In this document: positions 35,333 through 43,455 of the stretch, one piece after another
Layout: every line of letters starts with the position of its first letter
Position numbering within the stretch: position 1 is the stretch's first letter
Assembly: GCF_013087515.1 (NCBI RefSeq)
Contig: NZ_JABFCN010000005.1
Location: forward strand, 1 to 64,000
Origin: Rhizobium sophorae
GTDB lineage: Bacteria > Pseudomonadota > Alphaproteobacteria > Rhizobiales > Rhizobiaceae
Direction: 5' to 3'
Length of the DNA stretch: 64,000 nt
Notes under the pieces: generated by a model
What the model was told of the DNA's origin: nothing
Databases searched by the model: none
Seen by the model: only the letters and a program-made list of their open reading frames with translations
Program-made: the position numbers and the translations under genes

Positions 35333-36081
35333 GCGGCGACCTCGGCATTGGCGTTGAAATACTGGCGCAGCATCCGGACTGCGGCGAAAGAAAAGACGGC
35401 GAGCACGGCAAGGATCGCCAGGAGCGAAAGGTCGGCGCCCGGCCACTCGGCGCCTATACCCTCGCCGACCCAGAATATGCCGAAGGCGCTGAGCAGCAAC
35501 CCGACGACGAATTTGAGGCTGTTCTCCGGAACCGCCGAGAGCGGTTTGTTCACGAAGAGGCCGATGATCAGCACCAGCAGGCAAGCCGCGGCGGCCCCAA
35601 GGCTGGCATAGCCGATCATGCCATGTCCGGCGCCGGTGGCGATGACGATGAACACCACTTCGATTCCCTCGAGCAGCACGGCCTTGAAGGCCGCAATGCC
35701 CGCCAGCAAATTCGCGCGGCGCTCTGCGGATTGGCGCCTCAGACTATCCGTCTCGGCTGCAAAGGCCCTGTCCTCGTCGTGCAGCGCGATGATGCCCGAA
35801 GCCCTGAGGATCGCCTTGCGCAACCAGCGCAGGCCGAAGAGAACGAGCAGCGTTCCGATAACGAACTGCATCAGCTCGACCGGAATGAGGTGGAGCAACG
35901 GACCGAGCGCCAACACAAGGATGGCCAGAACGCCGAGCGCCAGACCAGTGCCGATGAAGGCCGGACGCCAGCTTTGCGTGACGCCGACGGCGAGGATGAT
36001 GGTGAAGGCTTCGACGACCTCGACGAAGGAGCCGAGAAATGCGGCCGTGACCGTCGAGGTGATCGTTGTCAGAGTTGCCAT
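35329..36081 (-). CDS. COG4280-like multi-pass membrane protein
   Basis: A 250-residue protein with six or so membrane helices and an internal repeat: FLGSFVEVVEAFTIILAVGV near the N-terminus and KAVLLEGIEVVFIVIATGAG in the middle, each with a Glu-x-x-Glu pair in a helix. This two-repeat layout recalls cation transport families (GDT1/LysE/FTR1-like), and the protein resembles the uncharacterised COG4280 group. Function unproven; metal transport is inference from the paired acidic residues. The start at 36081 reads MATLTTITSTVTAAFLGSFV. Confidence 0.75.
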   Translation of the reverse strand: MATLTTITSTVTAAFLGSFVEVVEAFTIILAVGVTQSWRPAFIGTGLALGVLAILVLALGPLLHLIPVELMQFVIGTLLVLFGLRWLRKAILRASGIIALHDEDRAFAAETDSLRRQSAERRANLLAGIAAFKAVLLEGIEVVFIVIATGAGHGMIGYASLGAAAACLLVLIIGLFVNKPLSAVPENSLKFVVGLLLSAFGIFWVGEGIGAEWPGADLSLLAILAVLAVFSFAAVRMLRQYFNANAEVAA

Positions 36082-36288
36082 GGTTTTTGTCCATTATACC
36101 GACGGAGATCAAGGTCCTGTAGATGCCGCAACGCTGTGCAACAGCTGCATGAAGGGGAAAAGGCGTGCGCTGCTAAAGATTATGCATGAAGGGCATTGAA
36201 GCATGAGATTGAAAATCTGGAAGCGGATCGGCCCTGATCGGCATCCCCTATCTCTCCGCCGTCACGCCATGGACGAGACTTGGGAGAG

Positions 36289-37026
36289 CTATCTGCTGTC
36301 GCCGTTTCCAGCCTCGGCGGCACCATCTGGCGCGCGGCTTGGAACGAACCGTTTCGAGATCAGCCAGCAGCCGAGCGCCCAGAGCGCGCCGGCGCACCAT
36401 CCGGCGAAGACATCCGTGGGGTAATGGACACCGAGATAGATCCGGCTCAAGCCGATGATGACGGCAAGGAAGACGCCGGCGCCCATGACGAAGATCCGCG
36501 TCGACCGATAACGCTGTGTCCGCGCCAGCAGCGCCCCAAGCGTCAGATAGGTGACCGCCGAGACCATCGCGTGTCCGGAGGGAAAGCTGAGATCGCTCAC
36601 CTCGACCAGATGCGGCACGATATCGGGGCGCGGCCGGGCAACAAGGATCTTCAAGAGCGTGCTCGCCAGCCAGCCGGTCAGCACCGAGGAAAAGACGAAG
36701 ATGGCGATCGGCCAGCGCCGGTCGAACAGAAGATAGATGGTGATCAGAGCCGTCAGCAGCGAGAGAACGGTGATGCCGCCGAGGGCGGTGATATCGTCGA
36801 CGGCATGCGTCAGCCAGCCGGGGCCGATCGGCACGGCAAGATCGTCCGCACGTCTCAACGCCAGCAGAATCACCTCGTCGAAGCGAAAGGTCTCACCTTC
36901 CAGGACTTCGCTGGTCAGCCGCTGGAGCACGAACAGTCCGCCCGCGATTGACGCGAGCGTAATCAGCGTCAGCGGTTCATAGGCGGTAAGCCTTGTCAGA
37001 AAACCTTGTCGTTGAACCTCAGTCAT
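36289..37026 (-). CDS. PAP2-family membrane phosphatase
   Basis: A 245-residue membrane protein with all three PAP2 motifs: KILVARPRP (K-x6-RP), PSGHAMVSAV, and SRIYLGVHYPTD (SR-x5-H-x3-D). Helices such as LSLLTALITIYLLFDRRWPI alternate with these. The family dephosphorylates lipid phosphates such as phosphatidate or undecaprenyl pyrophosphate on the periplasmic face. ATG at 37026 is preferred; the frame runs on to 37107 without family sequence. It stands alone between the COG4280 pair and the receiver gene. Confidence 0.85.
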   Translation of the reverse strand: MTEVQRQGFLTRLTAYEPLTLITLASIAGGLFVLQRLTSEVLEGETFRFDEVILLALRRADDLAVPIGPGWLTHAVDDITALGGITVLSLLTALITIYLLFDRRWPIAIFVFSSVLTGWLASTLLKILVARPRPDIVPHLVEVSDLSFPSGHAMVSAVTYLTLGALLARTQRYRSTRIFVMGAGVFLAVIIGLSRIYLGVHYPTDVFAGWCAGALWALGCWLISKRFVPSRAPDGAAEAGNGDSR

Positions 37027-37318
37027 GCCTGCCGTCGAGCTCCCTTTACATGATGTCGTCCTCGCCAGATTGGCAACGCGACCTCGGGATTCAAGGCCTA
37101 GCTGCATTCAAGGACGCTCCTAAAGGGAGTTTTTACGCTTGGCGAGTTCACCTTCGACGGTTCATCGACACAACCAGCGAGATGGCGAAAGGCATTGATC
37201 CGGTCGCGCTCCGGCAAGGGACCGCGGCGGCCGGGTCGGCAAAAACGCGCTGCCGCGGCACACCATCGAGGGCGATCGCACACCGACCGTCATCCTTTGA
37301 AAAGCGCGGGTCAACAGC

Positions 37319-37690
37319 TCACGATCCGAACGCCTTGTTGATGGCCGCGATCAGCGCGGCTCCGGAAAACTGCTTCTGCAGATAAGCAACGCATCCCACC
37401 TCTTCCGCCTCCGCCTTCACGGAGGCGGTTTCCAGTGCCGTGATGAAAATCACCGGAAGGGTTGTCCCCTCGGCCCTCAGCCTGCGTTGCAGATCGATGC
37501 CGGACATGCCTCCGAGGTCGATATCAAGGACAAGGCAGTCTATCGCCGTTTTGGGATCGCGAGCGAGAAAGGCTTCGGCGGATGCATACTCCATGGCCAG
37601 AAAACCGTAGGCGTTGAGCAGCCGCCCGAGGCTGCGCCGTAGGCTTGCGTCATCATCGACGACAGCGACCGTGCGGCGAAGGTTCTCCAC
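37319..37690 (-). CDS. Single-domain response regulator
   Basis: A 123-residue stand-alone receiver: TVAVVDDDASLRRSLGRLLN, phosphoacceptor Asp in DCLVLDIDLGGMSGIDLQRR, the Thr in VIFITALET and the Lys in CVAYLQKQFS. It has no output domain, so it probably acts as a phosphate sink or connector. The GTG at 37690 has GAGGGGG seven bases upstream. It lies downstream of the FixJ-type regulator and kinase genes on the same strand, 100 bases away, which suggests it belongs to their phosphorelay. Confidence 0.82.
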   Translation of the reverse strand: MENLRRTVAVVDDDASLRRSLGRLLNAYGFLAMEYASAEAFLARDPKTAIDCLVLDIDLGGMSGIDLQRRLRAEGTTLPVIFITALETASVKAEAEEVGCVAYLQKQFSGAALIAAINKAFGS

Positions 37691-37790
37691 CTCATGCCCC
37701 CTCTTTCGAACATATGAGAGATTAACGGTTCCCGATCAAATTAGGCCGCTTGGAGGTCGATTGATATTGTCCTAAGGGGAAGGAGGCCGA

Positions 37791-38423
37791 TCACCCCACT
37801 GGCGATGCCGTATCCTGGTCGATGAGGCCGATATTTGCGGCGATCGACACTGCCTCGGCCAGCGAGCGTACGGCAAGCTTTTCCATGACCTGATGGCGAT
37901 GCACCTTTACCGTCCGCTCCGAGATGCCGAGCGCATAAGCGATCTGCTTGTTGAGACGGCCGCGAATGAGGAGCCGGAACACTTCGGCCTCGCGCGGACT
38001 AAGCCCCGCCACCAGCGCCTGCTGGGCTTGAAGGCGTTCGTGTGCGGCCCGCTGTCTTTCAAATCGGATGAGAGCGTGATCGATCGCCTCCATCAATGCC
38101 GCCGTGGTCGAACTCTTCTCCAGAAAATCCTTGGCGCCCGCCTTCATCGCCTCGACGCTTGCCTTGATGTCTCCTTTGCCGGTGAGGAACACGACCGGCA
38201 ATTGCGGCGCCAGCTCGCGCAGCCGGCGTTGGATCTGCAGGCCGGACTGGCCGGGCATCTGTAGATCGAGAAGAACACAGCCCGGCTCACAATCGGGAAG
38301 GCGAGCGAGAAACTGATCTCCGGATTCATGGACTTCGACCTTGAGACCGTGTGCGGAAAGCAGCCTTGCGGTCGCCGTCCGGTAGGATTTGTCGTCATCG
38401 ACGATATGGACAACCGGTATCAT
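37791..38423 (-). CDS. FixJ/LuxR-family response regulator
   Basis: A 210-residue regulator: receiver domain (VVHIVDDDKSYRTATARLLS, Asp in VLLDLQMPGQSG, Thr in FLTGKGD, Lys in DFLEKSST) and LuxR helix-turn-helix (LSPREAEVFRLLIRGRLNKQ, then IAYALGISERTVKVHRHQVM). Its ATG overlaps the kinase stop by four bases, so it is the cognate regulator of that kinase. The divergent sulfatase-cytochrome genes 2.2 kb away are the likely target. Confidence 0.9.
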   Translation of the reverse strand: MIPVVHIVDDDKSYRTATARLLSAHGLKVEVHESGDQFLARLPDCEPGCVLLDLQMPGQSGLQIQRRLRELAPQLPVVFLTGKGDIKASVEAMKAGAKDFLEKSSTTAALMEAIDHALIRFERQRAAHERLQAQQALVAGLSPREAEVFRLLIRGRLNKQIAYALGISERTVKVHRHQVMEKLAVRSLAEAVSIAANIGLIDQDTASPVG

Positions 38424-40315
38424 CTCGATCGCTCCTCTCTGTGGGCGAGCGGCAGGGCCACGCGAAAGACCGCGCCTCCTTCGGCGCGGTTGCCGGCACA
38501 GATGGTACCGCCATAGGTCTCGAGAATGGCGCGGGCTATGGAAAGCCCAAGCCCGGTACCCGCCTTCTTGGTGGTATAGAACGGCTCGAAGATGCGGATC
38601 AGCCTCTCTTCGGGAATGCCGTCTCCGGTGTCGGAGACCCGCAACTCCGCCTTCTCGTTCGCCAGTCCCGTCGCGAAGCTAAGCGTTCTCCCTTCCGGGA
38701 CGGCGTTAAGCATGGCGTCCATCCCGTTGGTCGCCAGGTTGAGAATAACCTGCTGCACGTGAACCTTGTCGGCACGCACCGGCAGCTCGCCCGGCGGCTG
38801 GGTTGAGGTCAGCTTGATCCCGCGCCGTTCCGCCTCGCCGTGAATGATGCGGATCGCGTTCGACGTGACATCGTTCAGATCGAACTCCTGCCAATCGATC
38901 TCGTCTCTCTTCTTGAGCAATCCTCTCATCCGGCTGATGATGTCGCCCGCGCGCTGATCGTCTTCCTGGATGTCGAGGAGAATCTGCTGGATCAGTTCGT
39001 GATTCGGGTTCGCACTTCGCAGCAGCATCGAGGCTGCCTCGGCATTGTTTCTGATCGCCGAAAGGGGCTGATTCAGTTCGTGAGCGATGGACGAGGATAA
39101 TGCGCCGGCTGTCGCGGATTGGTTGAGATGAACGGCTTCCAGCAAATGAAGTTGCGCGCTGCGCTCCGCGTTGCGACGGCGCCTCCGCTCGAACAGGAGC
39201 ACCGAGATAATGCTGGCTTGCGCCAGCAGGAGGCCGCTCACCGCCACCAATATGACCCAGTGTTCCTCCCAGAGGCTCTTATCCCTGTGCATCTGCACCG
39301 TGCCCGGCGGCAGATCCTTTTCGGCAAGTCCCCACCGCTGAAGCTGCCGGGCATCGACGACATATGTCTGGGGCGCTTCGAGATCCGACACCGGCTTGCC
39401 GGCGATCGCATCGATGACGAGGTCCCCGACGGTCCGGCCCAGCGCATCGAATGTGACAGTATTGCCGCCGACGACGCCATGGTCGATGTAGGTCTGATAA
39501 GGCCCATAGACAGGCGCGCTGGCGGTTGCCGCGATCTGTCCGATCGCGTCGCGCGGAATGAAGTTGCGCCCTGTCCTATCCTTGAAGACAGTCAATGCCA
39601 GGATGATGCTGTCGGGCGGGACGCGGGACGCGCGTTCGACGAATTCATCGATCGTGAGATCTTCCAGAAAGGTCGTCGTATCATAGGATTTCGAGAACTG
39701 CTCGAGATCCGCGCGGGCCGTCGTCAGCCAGCTCCGGTCGAAGTCGGACGAGCCTCCGACGATGTAGAGGTGGCGGGCATCGGGCTGCAGGCTCCGGGCC
39801 ATCTCGGCCGTCTTCAGAATGTTGAATGTCGAGAAGGCTCCTATCACGTCATCGGGCAAAGCGATCTTCTCGGCGGTAGCAGTGCCGAAACCGGCGGCGA
39901 CGATCTTTGCGCCGGGAGCGATCGTGCCGCGGTTCGCGACGATGAAGCTGGCCGATTCCCTGCCGAGGGCCACGACCACGTGGGGGCGGCGCGACGCGTA
40001 TTTCTCGCCCAGATATCGAGCCATGCGCGCGACATGATCGCTTTCCGGAAATCGCGAGAGATCCAGGAACTCGGAAAACAGATCGACCTTGCCGTTGGTC
40101 GCCTCCAGCAAACGGCTTCGCAAGGCCTCTCCGGCAGCGGTCGTCGCCGCGATCCTTTCGTCATAGGGATAAAGAACGAGGACGCGGGGAACCCGGTCGA
40201 TGATGGCGATCGAGGGGTCGGAGGCTGCTGCCTGACGACTGGACACACTCAGGGCGGCCACCGCCAAAAAAAAGGCAGCGCGGCATAATCGACCTGACCG
40301 TTCGCCCAAGCCCAT
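38420..40315 (-). CDS. Sensor histidine kinase with periplasmic ABC-substrate-binding-type sensor
   Basis: A 631-residue kinase. A signal/anchor segment (CRAAFFLAVAALSVSS) precedes a 300-residue periplasmic domain that looks like the ABC_sub_bind/periplasmic-binding fold (PRVLVLYPYDERIAATTAAG, VVVALGRESASFIVANRG, GGNTVTFDALGRTVGDLVID). A second membrane helix (HWVILVAVSGLLLAQASIIS) leads to the kinase core: H-box SSSIAHELNQPLSAIRNNAE, N-box VILNLATNGMDAM, G1 DTGDGI, F FEPFYTTKKAG and G2 TGLGLSIARA. ATG at 40315 follows GGGGGGAAGCTG. It would sense a small periplasmic ligand and phosphorylate the FixJ-type regulator. Confidence 0.88.
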   Translation of the reverse strand: MGLGERSGRLCRAAFFLAVAALSVSSRQAAASDPSIAIIDRVPRVLVLYPYDERIAATTAAGEALRSRLLEATNGKVDLFSEFLDLSRFPESDHVARMARYLGEKYASRRPHVVVALGRESASFIVANRGTIAPGAKIVAAGFGTATAEKIALPDDVIGAFSTFNILKTAEMARSLQPDARHLYIVGGSSDFDRSWLTTARADLEQFSKSYDTTTFLEDLTIDEFVERASRVPPDSIILALTVFKDRTGRNFIPRDAIGQIAATASAPVYGPYQTYIDHGVVGGNTVTFDALGRTVGDLVIDAIAGKPVSDLEAPQTYVVDARQLQRWGLAEKDLPPGTVQMHRDKSLWEEHWVILVAVSGLLLAQASIISVLLFERRRRRNAERSAQLHLLEAVHLNQSATAGALSSSIAHELNQPLSAIRNNAEAASMLLRSANPNHELIQQILLDIQEDDQRAGDIISRMRGLLKKRDEIDWQEFDLNDVTSNAIRIIHGEAERRGIKLTSTQPPGELPVRADKVHVQQVILNLATNGMDAMLNAVPEGRTLSFATGLANEKAELRVSDTGDGIPEERLIRIFEPFYTTKKAGTGLGLSIARAILETYGGTICAGNRAEGGAVFRVALPLAHREERSR

Positions 40316-40610
40316 CAGCTTCCCCCCAAAGCCAGGCAACAATAACAGTTTCCCGCCGCGGCGTCATCTGGGCATCACTACTTTCGATTGCCACCGCGTG
40401 AAGAGATTCCCCAAAGTACAATATCGGGCGAAGGCGGCATTCGCTAAGGTTCAGCGGGCCGGAGCAGAGATGGCGACGGCTTTCGCATCCCTGCCGGAGG
40501 CAGCTCCGGCAGGATCTTCATTTAAGCAGTCCAGTTGAATCGACGCACGCAATCGCAGCCTTGGCCGCGAGTGGCTCCGTCATTCAAGAACGTCAACGGA
40601 AGGATTTGAA

Positions 40611-42281
40611 ATGAACAGCAGAATCCTTATCCGCTGCATCGGAGCACTGGCTTCATCCACCATTCTCTGGTGTGCGGCCTCGCCCCTGCAAGCGCAGGAC
40701 TCCCAACGAAAACCCAACATCCTGTTCATCGTTTCGGATGATACGGGTTATGGCGATCTCGGCCCCTATGGCGGGGGTGAAGGTCGTGGGATGCCGACGC
40801 CAAACATCGACAAACTGGCTGAAGACGGCATGACCTTCTTCTCCTTCTACGCCCAGCCGAGCTGCACGCCCGGCCGCGCCGCTATGCAGACGGGGCGAAT
40901 ACCAAACCGTAGCGGTATGACGACAGTTGCCTTTCAGGGTCAGGGCGGTGGTTTGCCTGCGGCCGAATGGACACTTGCATCCGTGCTGAAACGTGGTGGC
41001 TATCACACCTACTTCACCGGCAAATGGCATCTCGGCGAAGCGGATTACGCCCTGCCGACTGCGCAAGGCTATGACGAGATGCGGTACGCCGGCCTCTACC
41101 ACTTGAATGCCTATACGTATGCCGACCCCACTTGGTTTCCGGACATGGATCCGAAGCTGCGGGAGATGTTCCAGAAGGTGACCAAGGGGGCGTTGTCCGG
41201 CAAGGCAGGAGGACCGGTGACCGAAGATTTCAAAGTTAACGGGCAATATGTCGACACACCGGTGATCGATGGCAAGGAAGGCGTTGTCGGCGTTCCGTTC
41301 TTTGACAGTTACGTCGAGAAGGCCGCACTGGGCTTTCTTGACGAGGCTGCCAAAGCGCCGGACGAACCCTTCTTTATCAACGTGAACTTTATGAAGGTTC
41401 ACCAGCCGAACATGCCGGCCCCGGAGTTCGAGCACAAGTCCCTGTCGAAGTCGAAGTATGCGGACTCGATCGTGGAACTCGACACCCGCATTGGCCGAAT
41501 CATGGACAAATTGCGGGAAACCGGAATGGACCGCAACACGCTGGTTTTCTACACCACCGATAATGGGGCGTGGCAGGACGTCTATCCGGATGCCGGATAC
41601 ACCCCGTTCCGCGGAACCAAAGGCACCCTGCGAGAGGGCGGCAACCGTGTTCCTGCGATTGCGGTCTGGCCGGGAAAGATCAAACCCCGCACCAAGAACC
41701 ACGACATCGTCGGTGGTCTCGATCTGATGGCGACATTCGCCGCAGTCGGCGCGGTTCCACTTCCCGACAGGGATCGCGAAGACAAGCCGATCATATTCGA
41801 TAGCTACGACATGTCGCCGATCTTGCTCGGCGCCGGTAAATCGGAACGCAAGTCATGGTTCTACTTTACCGAAAACGAGCTCTCGCCCGGTGCGATACGC
41901 GTCAACAACTACAAGTTCGCGTTTAATATCCGCGGGGATAACGGAGCCTCGACGGGCGGGCTGGCGGTCGACACCAACCTCGGCTGGAAGGGTGAGGAGA
42001 AGTATGTAGCCACGGTGCCCCAGGTGTTCGATCTGTGGCAGGACCCGCAGGAACGCTACGACATTTTCATGAACAACTTCACAGAGCGGACCTGGATGGG
42101 CGTCGTCATGGGCGAAGAATTGAAGAAGATCATGTCCACCTACGTGGAGTACCCACCTCGCAAGCCGCAGAGCCTGACCTACAACGGTCCCATCACGCTA
42201 TCGGATTACAGTCGTTTTCAATGGATCCGAGAATCGTTGGCAAAGGAAGGCGTGAGCATTCCTATGCCGACCGGCAACTGA
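40611..42281 (+). CDS. Exported arylsulfatase
   Basis: A 556-residue type I sulfatase with a signal peptide (MNSRILIRCIGALASSTILW then CAASPLQAQ). Seen are the metal site NILFIVSDDTGYGDLG, the formylglycine motif at Cys85, SCTPGRAAMQTGR (C-x-P-x-R, with Gly where Ser or Ala is usual), and TGKWHLGEADYALP. The Cys needs conversion by a formylglycine-generating enzyme, which is not encoded in this window. It would release sulfate from an ester in the periplasm. First gene of the block that continues with a HAD phosphatase and the octaheme cytochrome; divergent from the sensor kinase. Confidence 0.9.
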   Translation: MNSRILIRCIGALASSTILWCAASPLQAQDSQRKPNILFIVSDDTGYGDLGPYGGGEGRGMPTPNIDKLAEDGMTFFSFYAQPSCTPGRAAMQTGRIPNRSGMTTVAFQGQGGGLPAAEWTLASVLKRGGYHTYFTGKWHLGEADYALPTAQGYDEMRYAGLYHLNAYTYADPTWFPDMDPKLREMFQKVTKGALSGKAGGPVTEDFKVNGQYVDTPVIDGKEGVVGVPFFDSYVEKAALGFLDEAAKAPDEPFFINVNFMKVHQPNMPAPEFEHKSLSKSKYADSIVELDTRIGRIMDKLRETGMDRNTLVFYTTDNGAWQDVYPDAGYTPFRGTKGTLREGGNRVPAIAVWPGKIKPRTKNHDIVGGLDLMATFAAVGAVPLPDRDREDKPIIFDSYDMSPILLGAGKSERKSWFYFTENELSPGAIRVNNYKFAFNIRGDNGASTGGLAVDTNLGWKGEEKYVATVPQVFDLWQDPQERYDIFMNNFTERTWMGVVMGEELKKIMSTYVEYPPRKPQSLTYNGPITLSDYSRFQWIRESLAKEGVSIPMPTGN

Positions 42282-42288
42282 TTTTCGC

Positions 42289-42319
42289 ACGGCGGCCTGG
42301 ATCCTGCCAGAGCCGCCGT
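42289..42319 (+). terminator. Possible attenuating hairpin after the sulfatase gene
   Basis: ACGGCGGC at 42289-42296 pairs with GCCGCCGT at 42312-42319 around a 15-base loop, eight bases after the sulfatase stop. No T-run follows, so partial termination or message protection is all that can be suggested. Confidence 0.3.
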
Positions 42320-42371
42320 CTTCCAAGCGTGGGCTATCTGACTTTCGCACCGGCAATTTGGAGGACGTCCA

Positions 42372-43382
42372 ATGTTCGCGATTCAAGATTTCATCAAATC
42401 GGCCCGCGACGGAACGCTGGCTGTTATTGCGGCTCTTCTCTTTGTTGCTTCCGCCTACGCCCAGAGCGATCCGCTGCCCTCATGGAACGACACGGCCTCG
42501 AAGGCAGCCATCGTTTCTTTCGTCGAGAAGGTAACCGGGCAAGGATCGCCCGACTTCATCCCGGAACCGGAACGCGTAGCCGTTTTCGACAACGACGGCA
42601 CCTTGTGGGTCGAACATCCCATCTATATTCAGCTCGCCTTTGCCTTGGATCGCGTCAAGGTGCTTGCTCCTCAGCATCCGGAATGGAAGGAAACGCAGCC
42701 GTTCAAGGCCGTGCTCGAAGGCGACTTGAAGGCGCTCGCGGCGTCGGGGGAAAAGGGCCTCGTCGAGCTCATCATGACCACGCATGCCGGAATGACCAGC
42801 AGCGATTTCCAGAAGATCGTCACCGATTGGCTCGCGTCGGCCCGTGACCCAAAATTCAAGCGGCCTTACACAGAACTCGTCTATCAGCCGATGGTCGAGC
42901 TTCTCGCCTATCTCCGCGCCAACGGTTTCAAGACCTTCATCGTTTCAGGCGGAGGCATCGAGTTCATGCGGCCATGGGCGGAAAAAGTCTATGGCGTCCC
43001 GCCCGAGCAGGTTATCGGCTCGTCGATCAAGACCGAATTCAGGATGCAGGACAACACGCCGACCCTCTATCGGCTCCCTGAAGTCAACTTCATCGACGAC
43101 AAGGCCGGCAAACCCGTCGGGATCAACCAGCAGATCGGCCGGCGGCCGATTGCAGCCTTCGGCAATTCCGACGGAGATCTCCAAATGCTGCAATGGACGA
43201 CCATGGCGGGCGCACCTGCCAGGCTCGGCGTGCTGATCCATCACACCGATTCGGACCGTGAATACGCCTACGACCGCGATACCGAATTCGGTCGCCTCGA
43301 CAAGGCGCTCGATGCCGCCTCCATCGCTGGCTGGACCGTCGTCGACATGAAGGCCGACTGGAAGCAGGTGTTCAAGGACTAG
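42372..43382 (+). CDS. Exported HAD-family phosphatase
   Basis: A 336-residue protein with a signal peptide (GTLAVIAALLFVASAYAQS) and the HAD motifs VAVFDNDGTLWVEHP (motif I), FIVSGGGIEFMRPW (motif II) and AAFGNSDGDLQML (motif IV). It is probably a periplasmic phosphomonoesterase. GGAGG precedes the ATG at 42372 by about seven bases. It follows the sulfatase by 90 bases; sulfatase and phosphatase together suggest a substrate carrying ester sulfate or phosphate groups. Confidence 0.85.
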   Translation: MFAIQDFIKSARDGTLAVIAALLFVASAYAQSDPLPSWNDTASKAAIVSFVEKVTGQGSPDFIPEPERVAVFDNDGTLWVEHPIYIQLAFALDRVKVLAPQHPEWKETQPFKAVLEGDLKALAASGEKGLVELIMTTHAGMTSSDFQKIVTDWLASARDPKFKRPYTELVYQPMVELLAYLRANGFKTFIVSGGGIEFMRPWAEKVYGVPPEQVIGSSIKTEFRMQDNTPTLYRLPEVNFIDDKAGKPVGINQQIGRRPIAAFGNSDGDLQMLQWTTMAGAPARLGVLIHHTDSDREYAYDRDTEFGRLDKALDAASIAGWTVVDMKADWKQVFKD

Positions 43383-43455
43383 GGGAATGTGCCGAGCGCC
43401 GGAGCCTTGGACGATGGCGCCGTGACCTTTTAAAACGTCGACGGGGAGCGATTGA

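Noticed and set aside
39119..40288. 389-codon open frame on the plus strand
   Set aside because: Antisense to the sensor kinase; no start signal or domain.
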